Below, piece by piece: positions 43,746 to 55,867 of a stretch of 64,000 bases of DNA. The stretch covers positions 310,001 to 374,000 of the forward strand of contig CANLOU010000002.1 of the NCBI GenBank assembly GCA_947492995.1, given 5' to 3'. Position 1 is the stretch's first letter. Each line of letters opens with the position of its first letter. A program made the translations under genes and the position numbers. The notes under the pieces are model-generated. The model saw only the letters and a list, made by a program, of their open reading frames with translations, did not search any database and was not told where the DNA came from. This DNA comes from an uncultured Litoreibacter sp. Its GTDB lineage: Bacteria; Pseudomonadota; Alphaproteobacteria; Rhodobacterales; Rhodobacteraceae.

Positions 43746-45844
43746 ATGCAAAGCATTGAAATGTCTGGCGGCAGCCCAAACAGGCTGGGCGCACATCACG
43801 ATGGCTCTGGTGTAAATTTTGCGGTTTTCTCGGAAAATGCCAGAAAGATAGAGCTGTGCCTGTTCAGCGCGGATGGCCCCCGGGAATTTGCGCGTATCGC
43901 CCTGCCGGAACAAACCGGCCCGGTCTGGCACGGCTATATCAAGGATCTGCCCGTCGGCACGTTGTATGGCTACCGCGCGCATGGGCCTTATGCCCCAGAG
44001 CATGGGCATCGGTTCAACCCTAACAAGCTGCTGCTTGATCCCTACACGCGTGAAATAAGCGGTGACTGGGTCAATGACCCCGCCATTCTGGGCTATGACG
44101 GCGCGTCGTCCGCCCAGGATCTGTCTTTTGATACGACAGACAGCGCGCCCTATGTGCCCAAATCCGTGGTATCGGACCCGGCCCTGTTTGAGGGGCTGCC
44201 CGCAGGAACGCATAATGCGCAAAATCGCGACCTCATCTACGAGGCGCACCCGAAGGGCGCAACCATGGCCAATATGGCCGTCCCTGAGCAGCTGCGCGGC
44301 AATTACGAGGGGCTGGCCTCGGACGCGATGCTGGCACATCTGACCTCGATTGGTGTGCAAGCGGTCGAGCTGCTGCCGGTTCACAGCTTTGTCGATGACA
44401 AGTTTTTGGTGGATCGCGGGCTGCGCAACTACTGGGGCTATAATTCTATCGGGTTCTTCGCATTGGAGCCGCGCTATTTCGGTCCGGGCGGCTTGCAGGG
44501 CTTCCGCGACATGGTTTCACGGTTCCATGAGGCAGGCATCGAGGTGATACTGGACGTGGTTTACAACCACACGGCCGAAGGGGATCAGCGTGGCCCCACT
44601 CTCAGCTTCCGCGGGCTCGACAATGCCTCTTACTATCGGTTGATCGCAGGGCAGTCTCGCTATTACGTCAACGATACAGGCTGCGGCAACACGTTGAACG
44701 TATCGCACCCCTATGTATTGCGCATGGTGCTGGACAGCTTGCGGTTCTGGGTGGAATGCATGGGTATTGACGGGTTCCGCTTTGATCTGGCCACCACGTT
44801 GGGCCGCGAAGATCATGGGTTTGACCCAAATGGCGGCTTCTTCGACGCTTTGCGTCAGGACCCGGTCCTGTCGCAGGTGCGTATGATTGCAGAACCATGG
44901 GACATCGGCCCCGGCGGCTACCGCCTTGGCGAGTTTCCGCATGAATTCTCTGAATGGAACGACAGCTACCGCGACACCGTGCGGCGCTATTGGCGCGGCG
45001 ACGCCCATAGCGCGCAAGAACTGGGCGCGCGGCTGCTCGGCTCGGCTGACAAGTTTGACCGTCGCGGGCGGCGGAGCTCTGCCTCGATCAACTTCGTCGC
45101 GTCCCATGACGGCTTCACCCTTGCCGACACCACGCGCTATTCCAAACGGCACAACGAGGCCAACACCGAAAACAACCGCGACGGGCATCATTCAAATTTC
45201 AGCGACAATGCCGGGGTAGAGGGGCAAACAGATGACCCCGCGATCCGTCAAATTCGGGCACGCCGCCAACGCAACATGCTGGCCACGCTGTTTTTGTCCC
45301 AAGGCACCCCGATGCTGTTGGCGGGTGACGAATTTGCCAACTCGCAGCAAGGTAACAACAACGCCTATTGTCAGGACAATGATATTGGCTGGCTCAATTG
45401 GGACACAGCGGATACGGCGCTGCAATCCTTTGTCGCCAGCCTGTCTGCCTTCCGGCAAGACCATATCTGTGTGCGGCAGACGCGCTTTTTGCACGGTGTG
45501 ACCCGCCCCAAAGACGGGCACTCGGATGTCTATTGGAGCGACTTCGACGGGGAGCCGCTGGAATGGCGCGACCCCGGTCTTGCCAACCTGTGTCTGACCC
45601 TGCGCTGCGCGGGTGACGCGCCCGCCTATGCGCCTGATGGGGATGTGGTGTTCATCGTGTTTAATCGCAGCGACAAGCCGGGTCAGGTCAGCCTGCCGAA
45701 AACGCCCGACGGCCAAGGGTGGATCAGGGGCATCGACACGGACAAAACCACGCAAGACGGGTTTTCGCGGATGGAACAGGGCAAGACCGTCGTGGCCCCG
45801 CAATCGGTGGTGGCCTTCGTCCTCAAATTCGGGGAGGTGGCAGG

Positions 45845-45848
<4 letters not shown>
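43746..45848 (+). CDS. glgX: Glycogen debranching enzyme
   Basis: 700 residues. Hydrolyses the alpha-1,6 links left by phosphorylase. CBM48-type N terminus (GGSPNRLGAHHDGSGVNFAVFSENARKIELCLF), GH13 barrel with LDVVYNHTAEGD, GIDGFRFDLATTLGRE (nucleophile), MIAEPWDIGPGGY (acid) and NFVASHDGFTLADT. Overlaps malQ as GTGA. Confidence 0.96.
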
Positions 45849-49448
<3,600 letters not shown>

Positions 49449-49607
49449 TCCGACAGGCGTCGATCAGCCATAGCCGCGTTCGCATAGCGCCCATTTTCGC
49501 GGCAAGCGGCTGAGGGAGTGCAAACTTCTCAGCCATGCCGGCGCTAATATGGCGTGGCGGCCCGCCGCCGCTGGTAGCCGCCCCGCGAATGCCCGTACCC
49601 AGTCAGC

Positions 49608-50192
49608 GTGCAAAGTGATCTTAGAATTTTGGTGGTCGAGCATGACCAAAGCAAGGCGCGCGAAATCATCGACGCGCTGGTCGATGGTGGCTGGACGGAT
49701 GTCACCGTGATTGCCTCCGCTGAGGCGCTGGAACGCACCCTCGGGCAGCAAGACCCCGACATAATCCTCATTGATCTGGCCAACCCGGACCGCGACACGC
49801 TTGAGCATCTTGGCCTCGTGTCAAACGCGCGCGGCAGGCCGGTGGCCATGTTCGTTGATCGCACCGACGAGGGCATGACGCAGGCAGCGATCTCGGCCGG
49901 GCTCAGCGCCTATGTTGTAGACGGGCTGCAGAAAAACCGCATCAAACCCGTGCTGGAAACCGCCATTGCCCGGTTCAAGATGGTCGCGAAGATGCAGTCG
50001 GAACTCGACGCCGCCAAGCAGGCGCTGTCCGACAGAAAAACCATCGACCGCGCCAAGGGGCTGTTGATGCGTGCGCGCAAAATATCCGAGGACGAGGCCT
50101 ATACCCTGCTGCGCAAAACCGCCATGGATCAGGGGCGCAAGGTGATCGACGTGGCAACGGCGCTGGTGACCGCCGCCGACCTGCTGCAATGA
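49608..50192 (+). CDS. nasT: ANTAR-domain antiterminator, nitrate/nitrite regulator
   Basis: 194 residues, GTG start. Receiver-like N-terminal domain (ILVVEHDQSKAREIIDAL ... DIILIDLANPDRDTLEHL), a coiled linker (about 120-140) and a C-terminal ANTAR RNA-binding domain (DRAKGLLMRARKISEDEAYTLLRKTAMDQGRKVIDVA). NasT is held by NasS without nitrate and, when released, binds the leader RNA and lets polymerase pass the terminator. Overlaps nasS as ATGA. Confidence 0.93.
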   Translation: MQSDLRILVVEHDQSKAREIIDALVDGGWTDVTVIASAEALERTLGQQDPDIILIDLANPDRDTLEHLGLVSNARGRPVAMFVDRTDEGMTQAAISAGLSAYVVDGLQKNRIKPVLETAIARFKMVAKMQSELDAAKQALSDRKTIDRAKGLLMRARKISEDEAYTLLRKTAMDQGRKVIDVATALVTAADLLQ

Positions 50193-51376
50193 CGCGGGCG
50201 TCGGTCAATTGCGGCTATCTGCCCCTCGTGGATTGCGCCCCCCTCATTATCGCCAAGGAACTCAGCTTCGCCGCGCAGGAAGGGCTGGAGCTGACGCTGA
50301 TGAAGCAGCCGTCATGGTCGGCTTTGCGCGACCGGCTGGCCTTCGGCCATATCGACTTCGCTCATATGCTCTCGCCAATGCCGGTCGCCATGTCGCTGCG
50401 GCTGGGCGGGGTGGCGTCGCGCATTGATGCGCTGATGGTCTTGTCGGTCAACGGCACGGTGGTCGGCGTGTCCGCCGATCTCAATGCCAGGATGGAGGCC
50501 ACGGGCTGGACCAACGCCTTTGATGATCCCCAAGCGACCTCGGCGGCCCTGATGGAGGCGTCGGGCGGGCGGTTGCGCATCGGGGTGCCATTCCCGTTCT
50601 CGATGCACCGCATGTTGCTGGAACTCTGGTTGCAGCAGGCCCATGGCTACGACGCCAGCACGCTCGACATTGTGACGGTCCCGCCGCCGCAGATGGCCGA
50701 GGCCATGCGCACAGGTGCGCTGGACATGTTCTGCGTGGGGGAGCCCTGGGGGTCTGTCGCGGTCGGCCATAGCAATGCGTCGCTGATCCTTCCCGGCGCG
50801 CGCATCTGGCAATTCGCGCCCGAAAAGGTGTTGGGCGCGCGCCATGACTGGGTCAGCCGGAACGCCCATATCTGCTATGCCATGGTCCGCGCGATTTACA
50901 AGGCGGCCAAATGGCTGGACCAGCCCGACAACATTCCGCTGGCCGTCGACATTCTGGCCCGCAGCCAGCATCTGGATCTGCCCGATCATGCGATTGATCC
51001 GGCGCTGACCCACCGTTTGGTCACCGGGCTTGATCTTCCGCCCAAGCGGGTAGGCGGTTTCTTGGAATTTCACAAAGGTGCCGCCAATTTCCCGTGGCGC
51101 AGTCAGGCGGCATGGATTGCCGACAGGTTGGCGCATTGGCACGGTCTTGACCGCGACGTTGCATATGAAACGGCGGGGGCGTCTTTCCGCAGTGATGTGT
51201 ACCGCGCCGCGCTGACGCCCATCGGGGCGGATTTGCCGGGGGCGTCCTACAAGACAGAGGGGGCATTGCATGTCCCCACGGCCGTGGCGTCCACCAAGGG
51301 GCAGATGATTCTGGGACCCGACCAATTTTTTGATGGCGCGGTATTCGACTTTTGCGAGGGTAGGGTGCCTAAATAG
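50189..51376 (+). CDS. nasS: Cytoplasmic nitrate/nitrite sensor, NrtA-like
   Basis: 395 residues, related to the periplasmic nitrate-binding protein NrtA encoded further on (shared FGHIDFAHMLSPMPVAMSLRLGG; TVPPPQMAEAMRTGALDMFCVGEPW), but without a signal peptide, as expected for the cytoplasmic NasS that binds nitrate or nitrite and sequesters NasT. It is cotranscribed with nasT. The leader with the terminator starts right after it. Confidence 0.93.
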   Translation: MTRASVNCGYLPLVDCAPLIIAKELSFAAQEGLELTLMKQPSWSALRDRLAFGHIDFAHMLSPMPVAMSLRLGGVASRIDALMVLSVNGTVVGVSADLNARMEATGWTNAFDDPQATSAALMEASGGRLRIGVPFPFSMHRMLLELWLQQAHGYDASTLDIVTVPPPQMAEAMRTGALDMFCVGEPWGSVAVGHSNASLILPGARIWQFAPEKVLGARHDWVSRNAHICYAMVRAIYKAAKWLDQPDNIPLAVDILARSQHLDLPDHAIDPALTHRLVTGLDLPPKRVGGFLEFHKGAANFPWRSQAAWIADRLAHWHGLDRDVAYETAGASFRSDVYRAALTPIGADLPGASYKTEGALHVPTAVASTKGQMILGPDQFFDGAVFDFCEGRVPK

Positions 51377-51383
51377 CAGGCAT

Positions 51384-51576
51384 TGCGCTGCATCGCGGCG
51401 ATAAATTGCTGCGCATGCACGATTTCGGTCTTGCGGCTCAGGGCAACGGCGGACACCTTGCATCTCAAGGCAAAGATGCCTCTCGGCTGACAATGTCGTC
51501 CGCCACAGAATTTACGAGCAAAGCCGCTCGATTGCGCATGCACCCCCTCCCGCATGTGTCAGTCGGGCGGCTTTTT
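51384..51576 (+). promoter_or_regulatory. Structured leader of the nrt-nir-nas operon, probable NasT target
   Basis: Several stems between nasS and nrtA: TGCGCTGCA (51384-51392) with TGCTGCGCA (51407-51415), one mismatch; GGCGGAC (51448-51454) with GTCCGCC (51498-51504), enclosing GCATCT/AGATGC (51460-51465 and 51474-51479); then the terminator at 51521-51576. The place and layout fit a NasT-controlled leader. I could not fit the two six-base-loop hairpins of the ANTAR consensus with certainty. Confidence 0.65.
51521..51576 (+). terminator. Leader terminator before nrtA
   Basis: GCCGCTCGATTG (51523-51534) pairs with CAGTCGGGCGGC (51560-51571) with two G-U pairs, plus an inner stem GCGCATGC/GCATGTGT, followed by five T (51572-51576). 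It ends 23 bases before the nrtA ATG, so it must be read through for the operon to be expressed. Confidence 0.85.
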
Positions 51577-51599
51577 GCGTTTCCAAAGGGATCGAAGAC

Positions 51600-52967
51600 A
51601 TGACCAGATTGAAATGGATACTTGCCTCCACCGTCTTATGCGCCAGCCCGCTCATGGCGCAGACGCTTGAGCTGGAAAAAGACGAGCTGACATTCGGCTT
51701 CATCAAACTCACCGACATGGCCCCGCTGGCCGTCGCCTACGAGAACGGCTATTTCGAAGAAGAAGGCCTGTTCGTCACGTTAGAGGCGCAAGCCAACTGG
51801 AAGGTGCTGCTGGACGGTGTGATCGACGGCCAGCTAGATGGCGCGCATATGCTGGCAGGCCAGCCGCTCGCGGCCACCATCGGATATGGCACTGAGGCCC
51901 ATATCATCACGCCTTTCTCGATGGATCTGAACGGCAACGGCATCACCGTCTCTAACGAAATCTGGGCCGAGATGAAGCCTAACGTCCCGCTGATGGAAGA
52001 TGGCCGCCCGCAACACCCGATCAGCGCCGCGGCCTTGGCTCCGGTGGTTGAGGATTACAAGGACCAAGGCCTGCCGTTCAACATGGGCATGGTCTTCCCC
52101 GTCTCCACCCACAATTACGAATTGCGCTACTGGCTGGCCGCTGGCGGCCTGCAGCCGGGCTATTATTCACCTGACGACATTTCCGGCCAGATCGGTGCCG
52201 ATGTGCTGCTTTCCGTGACCCCGCCGCCGCAAATGCCCGCGACGATGGAGGCTGGCACCATCTACGGCTACGCCGTGGGCGAGCCATGGAACCAGCAGGC
52301 CGTGTTCAAAGGCATCGGCGTGCCGGTTATCACCGATTACGACATGTGGAAGAACAACCCCGAGAAAGTCTTCGGCATCACCAAGGAATTCGCCGAGGAA
52401 AACCCAAACACCACCATTGCCCTGACCAAAGCGCTGATCCGCGCCGCGATCTGGCTGGATGAAAACGACAACGCCAACCGCGAAGAGGCGGTCGAGATCC
52501 TCTCACGCTCCGAATATGTGGGCGCGGATGCGGAAGTCATCGCCAACTCGATGACCGGGTTCTTTGAGTTCGAAAAAGGCGACGTGCGCCCTGCGCCGGA
52601 CTTCAACGTGTTCTTCCGCTACAACGCGACCTATCCGTTCTATTCGGACGCCATCTGGTATCTCAGCCAGATGCGCCGCTGGGGCCAGATCGCGGAACCC
52701 AAATCTGACGAATGGTTCATCGAAACCGCCAAATCCGTCTACCGCCCCGACATCTATCTGCAAGCCGCGCGCATGTTGGTCGATGAGGGCATGGCGAACG
52801 AGGTCGACTTTCCGTGGGACAGCGACGGCTTCAAAGCCCCAACGCCCGCCGAGGATATTATCGACGGCATCGCCTATGACGGCAAAACGCCCAACGCCTA
52901 TCTCAACAGCCTGCCTATCGGGTTGAAGGGCGAGCAGATCGTCGTCGGATCCGAGGTCCAAGGCTAA
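51600..52967 (+). CDS. nrtA: Nitrate ABC transporter substrate-binding protein
   Basis: 455 residues, signal peptide about 1-20 (ending PLMAQT). NrtA/CmpA family: [101 protein letters not shown]. Captures nitrate (or nitrite) in the periplasm. First structural gene after the leader; followed by a hairpin and nrtB. Confidence 0.95.
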   Translation: MTRLKWILASTVLCASPLMAQTLELEKDELTFGFIKLTDMAPLAVAYENGYFEEEGLFVTLEAQANWKVLLDGVIDGQLDGAHMLAGQPLAATIGYGTEAHIITPFSMDLNGNGITVSNEIWAEMKPNVPLMEDGRPQHPISAAALAPVVEDYKDQGLPFNMGMVFPVSTHNYELRYWLAAGGLQPGYYSPDDISGQIGADVLLSVTPPPQMPATMEAGTIYGYAVGEPWNQQAVFKGIGVPVITDYDMWKNNPEKVFGITKEFAEENPNTTIALTKALIRAAIWLDENDNANREEAVEILSRSEYVGADAEVIANSMTGFFEFEKGDVRPAPDFNVFFRYNATYPFYSDAIWYLSQMRRWGQIAEPKSDEWFIETAKSVYRPDIYLQAARMLVDEGMANEVDFPWDSDGFKAPTPAEDIIDGIAYDGKTPNAYLNSLPIGLKGEQIVVGSEVQG

Positions 52968-52973
52968 GCGATT

Positions 52974-53000
52974 GCCGCGCCCGTTGTGTGCGGGCGCGGC
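52974..53000 (+). repeat. Perfect 10-bp hairpin between nrtA and nrtB
   Basis: GCCGCGCCCG, loop TTGTGTG, CGGGCGCGGC, no T run. Probably an mRNA stabiliser or processing stop that keeps nrtA more abundant than the membrane genes. Two copies of CATGAAATACACA (53014 and 53037) follow it. Confidence 0.65.
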
Positions 53001-53106
53001 GCAACATCATGCGCATGAAATACACACGCAATACACATGAAATACACATTTGGATTTTGGGCCGTTTGAGGCCCCAAAAACACCCACCAAACCCCGAGGC
53101 GAACAC

Positions 53107-54180
53107 ATGACAGCGATAGACCCATCCCAGCTCGACGCAGAGGCCCGCCGCGCTCGTCGTTTCACCCGCATCAACAAGGCTGACGCGTGGTTTCAGGTCT
53201 TCGGATTGGCATGGATGACGCCCATTCTGAAAGCCGCCGCAGGCGACAATCCCCGCGCTCAACTGTCCGAAATCTGGCGTCTGCTCGGCGTGCCATTGCT
53301 GGCCATCGCCATCTTCCTCGTCGCATGGGGAACCCTCGCCCCAAAGGTGCAAACATCGCTCGGCGCGATCCCCGGACCTGCCCAGGTTTGGGAACAAGCC
53401 GTCAACCTGAACGCCGACGCCACCCGCGAACGCGCTAAGGAAGTGGCCTTTTATGAACGCCAGGATGTGCGCAACGCCAAGCTGGTCGCAGATGGCCAGG
53501 CTGACAAGGTGAAAGAGCGGGTTTATACAGGAAAACCAACATATTACGCCCAGATATGGACCTCTATCAAAACGGTGTTTTTCGGGTTCCTGATAGCCTC
53601 TTTGATCGCCATTCCGCTGGGCATTCTGGCCGGGCTGTCGGCCACCGCCAACGCCGCCATCAATCCGTTGATCCAGATTTTCAAACCCGTCAGCCCGCTG
53701 GCATGGCTGCCCATCGTCACCATGATCGTGTCAGCGCTCTATGCCACCAATGACGGGTTGTTCTCCAAGTCATTCCTAGTGTCGGCGATCACGGTCACGC
53801 TCTGCTCGCTCTGGCCAACGCTTATCAACACAGCCCTCGGCGTGTCCTCCATCGACAAGGATTTGGTCAGCGTCTCCAAGGTCCTGAAGATGAGCACCTA
53901 TTCCAAGATCACCAAGCTGGTTCTGCCCTCCGCCTTGCCCCTGATCTTCACCGGGCTCCGGCTGTCTCTGGGGGTCGGCTGGATGGTCCTCATCGCCGCC
54001 GAAATGCTCGCCCAAAACCCCGGCCTCGGCAAATTCGTCTGGGACGAATTCCAAAACGGATCTTCCCAATCCCTGGCCAAAATCATGGTCGCCGTCTTCA
54101 CCATCGGCATCATTGGTTTCTTGCTGGACCGCGTCATGTACGCCCTGCAATCCATGTTCACCTTTTCGGAGAACCGCTGA
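53107..54180 (+). CDS. nrtB: Nitrate ABC transporter permease
   Basis: 357 residues. Channel protein of the NrtB family with about six hydrophobic segments and the EAA loop (KVLKMSTYSKITKLVLPSALPLIFTGLRLSLGVGWMVLIAAEML). A long N-terminal stretch (about 50-180, partly periplasmic) precedes the permease core. The ATG at 53107 lies after GAGGCG; the longer frame has no ribosome site. One base before nrtCD. Confidence 0.95.
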   Translation: MTAIDPSQLDAEARRARRFTRINKADAWFQVFGLAWMTPILKAAAGDNPRAQLSEIWRLLGVPLLAIAIFLVAWGTLAPKVQTSLGAIPGPAQVWEQAVNLNADATRERAKEVAFYERQDVRNAKLVADGQADKVKERVYTGKPTYYAQIWTSIKTVFFGFLIASLIAIPLGILAGLSATANAAINPLIQIFKPVSPLAWLPIVTMIVSALYATNDGLFSKSFLVSAITVTLCSLWPTLINTALGVSSIDKDLVSVSKVLKMSTYSKITKLVLPSALPLIFTGLRLSLGVGWMVLIAAEMLAQNPGLGKFVWDEFQNGSSQSLAKIMVAVFTIGIIGFLLDRVMYALQSMFTFSENR

Positions 54181-54181
54181 C

Positions 54182-55867
54182 ATGAGCATCCTCAGTTTTC
54201 AGAATGTTTCCAAAGGCTTCGGCACTGGCCTGAACCGTGCAGAGGTCTTAAAAAACGTCGATCTTGACGTCAAGGAAGGCGAATTCGTCGCCATCTTGGG
54301 GTTCTCCGGCACTGGCAAATCGACGCTGATGAACCTGATTGCGGGCCTTGAAACACCCGACACTGGCAGCGTCCTTTTCAAGGGCGAGGCGATCAAAGGC
54401 CCCGGCCCAGAACGAGGTTTGGTGTTCCAAAGCTATTCGCTCATGCCGTGGCTCACCGTCGGCGGGAATGTCGGATTGGCGGTCGACGCGGTCTTCCCGA
54501 AACTGTCCAAAACCGACCGCGAAGATAAGATCGACCATTACGTCGGAATGGTCGGCCTCAGCCACGCCATGTCCCGCCGCCCCGCCGAACTGTCCGGCGG
54601 CATGCGCCAACGCGTCTCCGTCGCCCGCGCACTGGCGATGAACCCCGAAATGCTGCTGCTGGACGAGCCTCTGTCCGCGCTCGACGCGCTCACCCGGGCC
54701 AATTTGGCAGACGAAATCCTCGATATCTGGGAGCAGGACAAGAAAACCTGCATTTTGATCACCAACGACGTGGACGAGGCCATTTTGCTGGCCGACCGCA
54801 TCATCCCGCTGAACCCCAACGGAACCCTAGGCGAGCCGGTGCAAGTGACCATCCCACGCCCCCGCGACCGCGCCGCCATGAACGATGACGCAACCTTCAA
54901 GGCGTTGCGAGTGCAGGTGACCAATTACCTGATGGATGTCGGTATCGCCGCCAAGGTCGAAGAGACCCGCGCTCTGCCCGAAGTGACCCCAATCCATGGC
55001 GTTCCAGCCGCCGTCAAAAAGGCGCAAGAAGGCGGGATCGAAGAGCGTTTCCTGGCGTTTTCCAAGCTCCACAAGATATACCCAACACCAAAGGGTCCCT
55101 TGACCGTGGTCGAGGATTTCGACCTCAAGATCAACAAAGGCGAATTCATCTCACTGATCGGCCATTCCGGCTGCGGCAAGTCCACGGTCTTGACGATGGC
55201 AGCAGGGCTGAACCCGATTTCAAAAGGGGCGATCAGGCTGGATGGCTGGAACGTCGAAGGCGCCGACCCAGAGCGTGCGGTGGTGTTCCAATCGCCCAAC
55301 CTGTTCCCGTGGCTGACCGCCAAGGAAAACGTCGCAATCGGCGTGGACAAGGTCTACCCCAATGCCAGCCAATCCGAGCGGCAAGACGTCATCGAATACT
55401 ACCTCGAACGGGTCGGCTTGGCCGACAGCATGGACAAGCAGGCCTCGTCCTTATCGAACGGCATGAAACAACGCGTCGGCATCGCACGGGCCTTTGCGCT
55501 GAGTCCAAAATTGCTGCTGCTGGACGAACCCTTCGGCATGCTTGACAGCCTGACCCGTTGGGAGTTGCAAGAGGTGCTGATGGAGGTTTGGTCCCGTACC
55601 AAAGTCACCGCCATCTGCGTGACACATGATGTGGATGAGGCCATTTTGCTGGCCGACCGCGTGGTGATGATGACCAACGGCCCGCAAGCGACCATCGGGA
55701 AAATCACCGATGTCGACCTGCCGCGACCACGCACACGCAAGGCGCTTTTGGAGCATCCAGACTACTACAACTACCGCGCGGAAGTGCTTAATTTTCTTGA
55801 GGAATACGAGCACGGAGCATCCCCAAAATCGAACGCTAACCCGAAACCTGCAGTGGCGGCGGAATAA
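54182..55867 (+). CDS. Tandem nitrate ABC ATPase (NrtC/NrtD-type fusion)
   Basis: 561 residues with two complete ATPase domains. First (about 1-270): Walker A LGFSGTGKST, signature ELSGGMRQRV, Walker B MLLLDEPLSALD, switch ITNDVDEA (N in place of the usual H). Second (about 300-550): Walker A IGHSGCGKST, signature SLSNGMKQRV (N for the second G), LLLLDEPFGMLD, CVTHDVDEA. In cyanobacteria NrtC and NrtD are two proteins and NrtC carries an NrtA-like domain; here two ATPases are joined in one chain with no binding domain. Its stop overlaps the nirB start as TAATG. Confidence 0.93.
   Translation: MSILSFQNVSKGFGTGLNRAEVLKNVDLDVKEGEFVAILGFSGTGKSTLMNLIAGLETPDTGSVLFKGEAIKGPGPERGLVFQSYSLMPWLTVGGNVGLAVDAVFPKLSKTDREDKIDHYVGMVGLSHAMSRRPAELSGGMRQRVSVARALAMNPEMLLLDEPLSALDALTRANLADEILDIWEQDKKTCILITNDVDEAILLADRIIPLNPNGTLGEPVQVTIPRPRDRAAMNDDATFKALRVQVTNYLMDVGIAAKVEETRALPEVTPIHGVPAAVKKAQEGGIEERFLAFSKLHKIYPTPKGPLTVVEDFDLKINKGEFISLIGHSGCGKSTVLTMAAGLNPISKGAIRLDGWNVEGADPERAVVFQSPNLFPWLTAKENVAIGVDKVYPNASQSERQDVIEYYLERVGLADSMDKQASSLSNGMKQRVGIARAFALSPKLLLLDEPFGMLDSLTRWELQEVLMEVWSRTKVTAICVTHDVDEAILLADRVVMMTNGPQATIGKITDVDLPRPRTRKALLEHPDYYNYRAEVLNFLEEYEHGASPKSNANPKPAVAAE

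Noticed and set aside
49449-49607. Terminator after pgm
   Set aside because: Only a short GAT/CGAC-type inverted repeat without T run is present, too weak to call.
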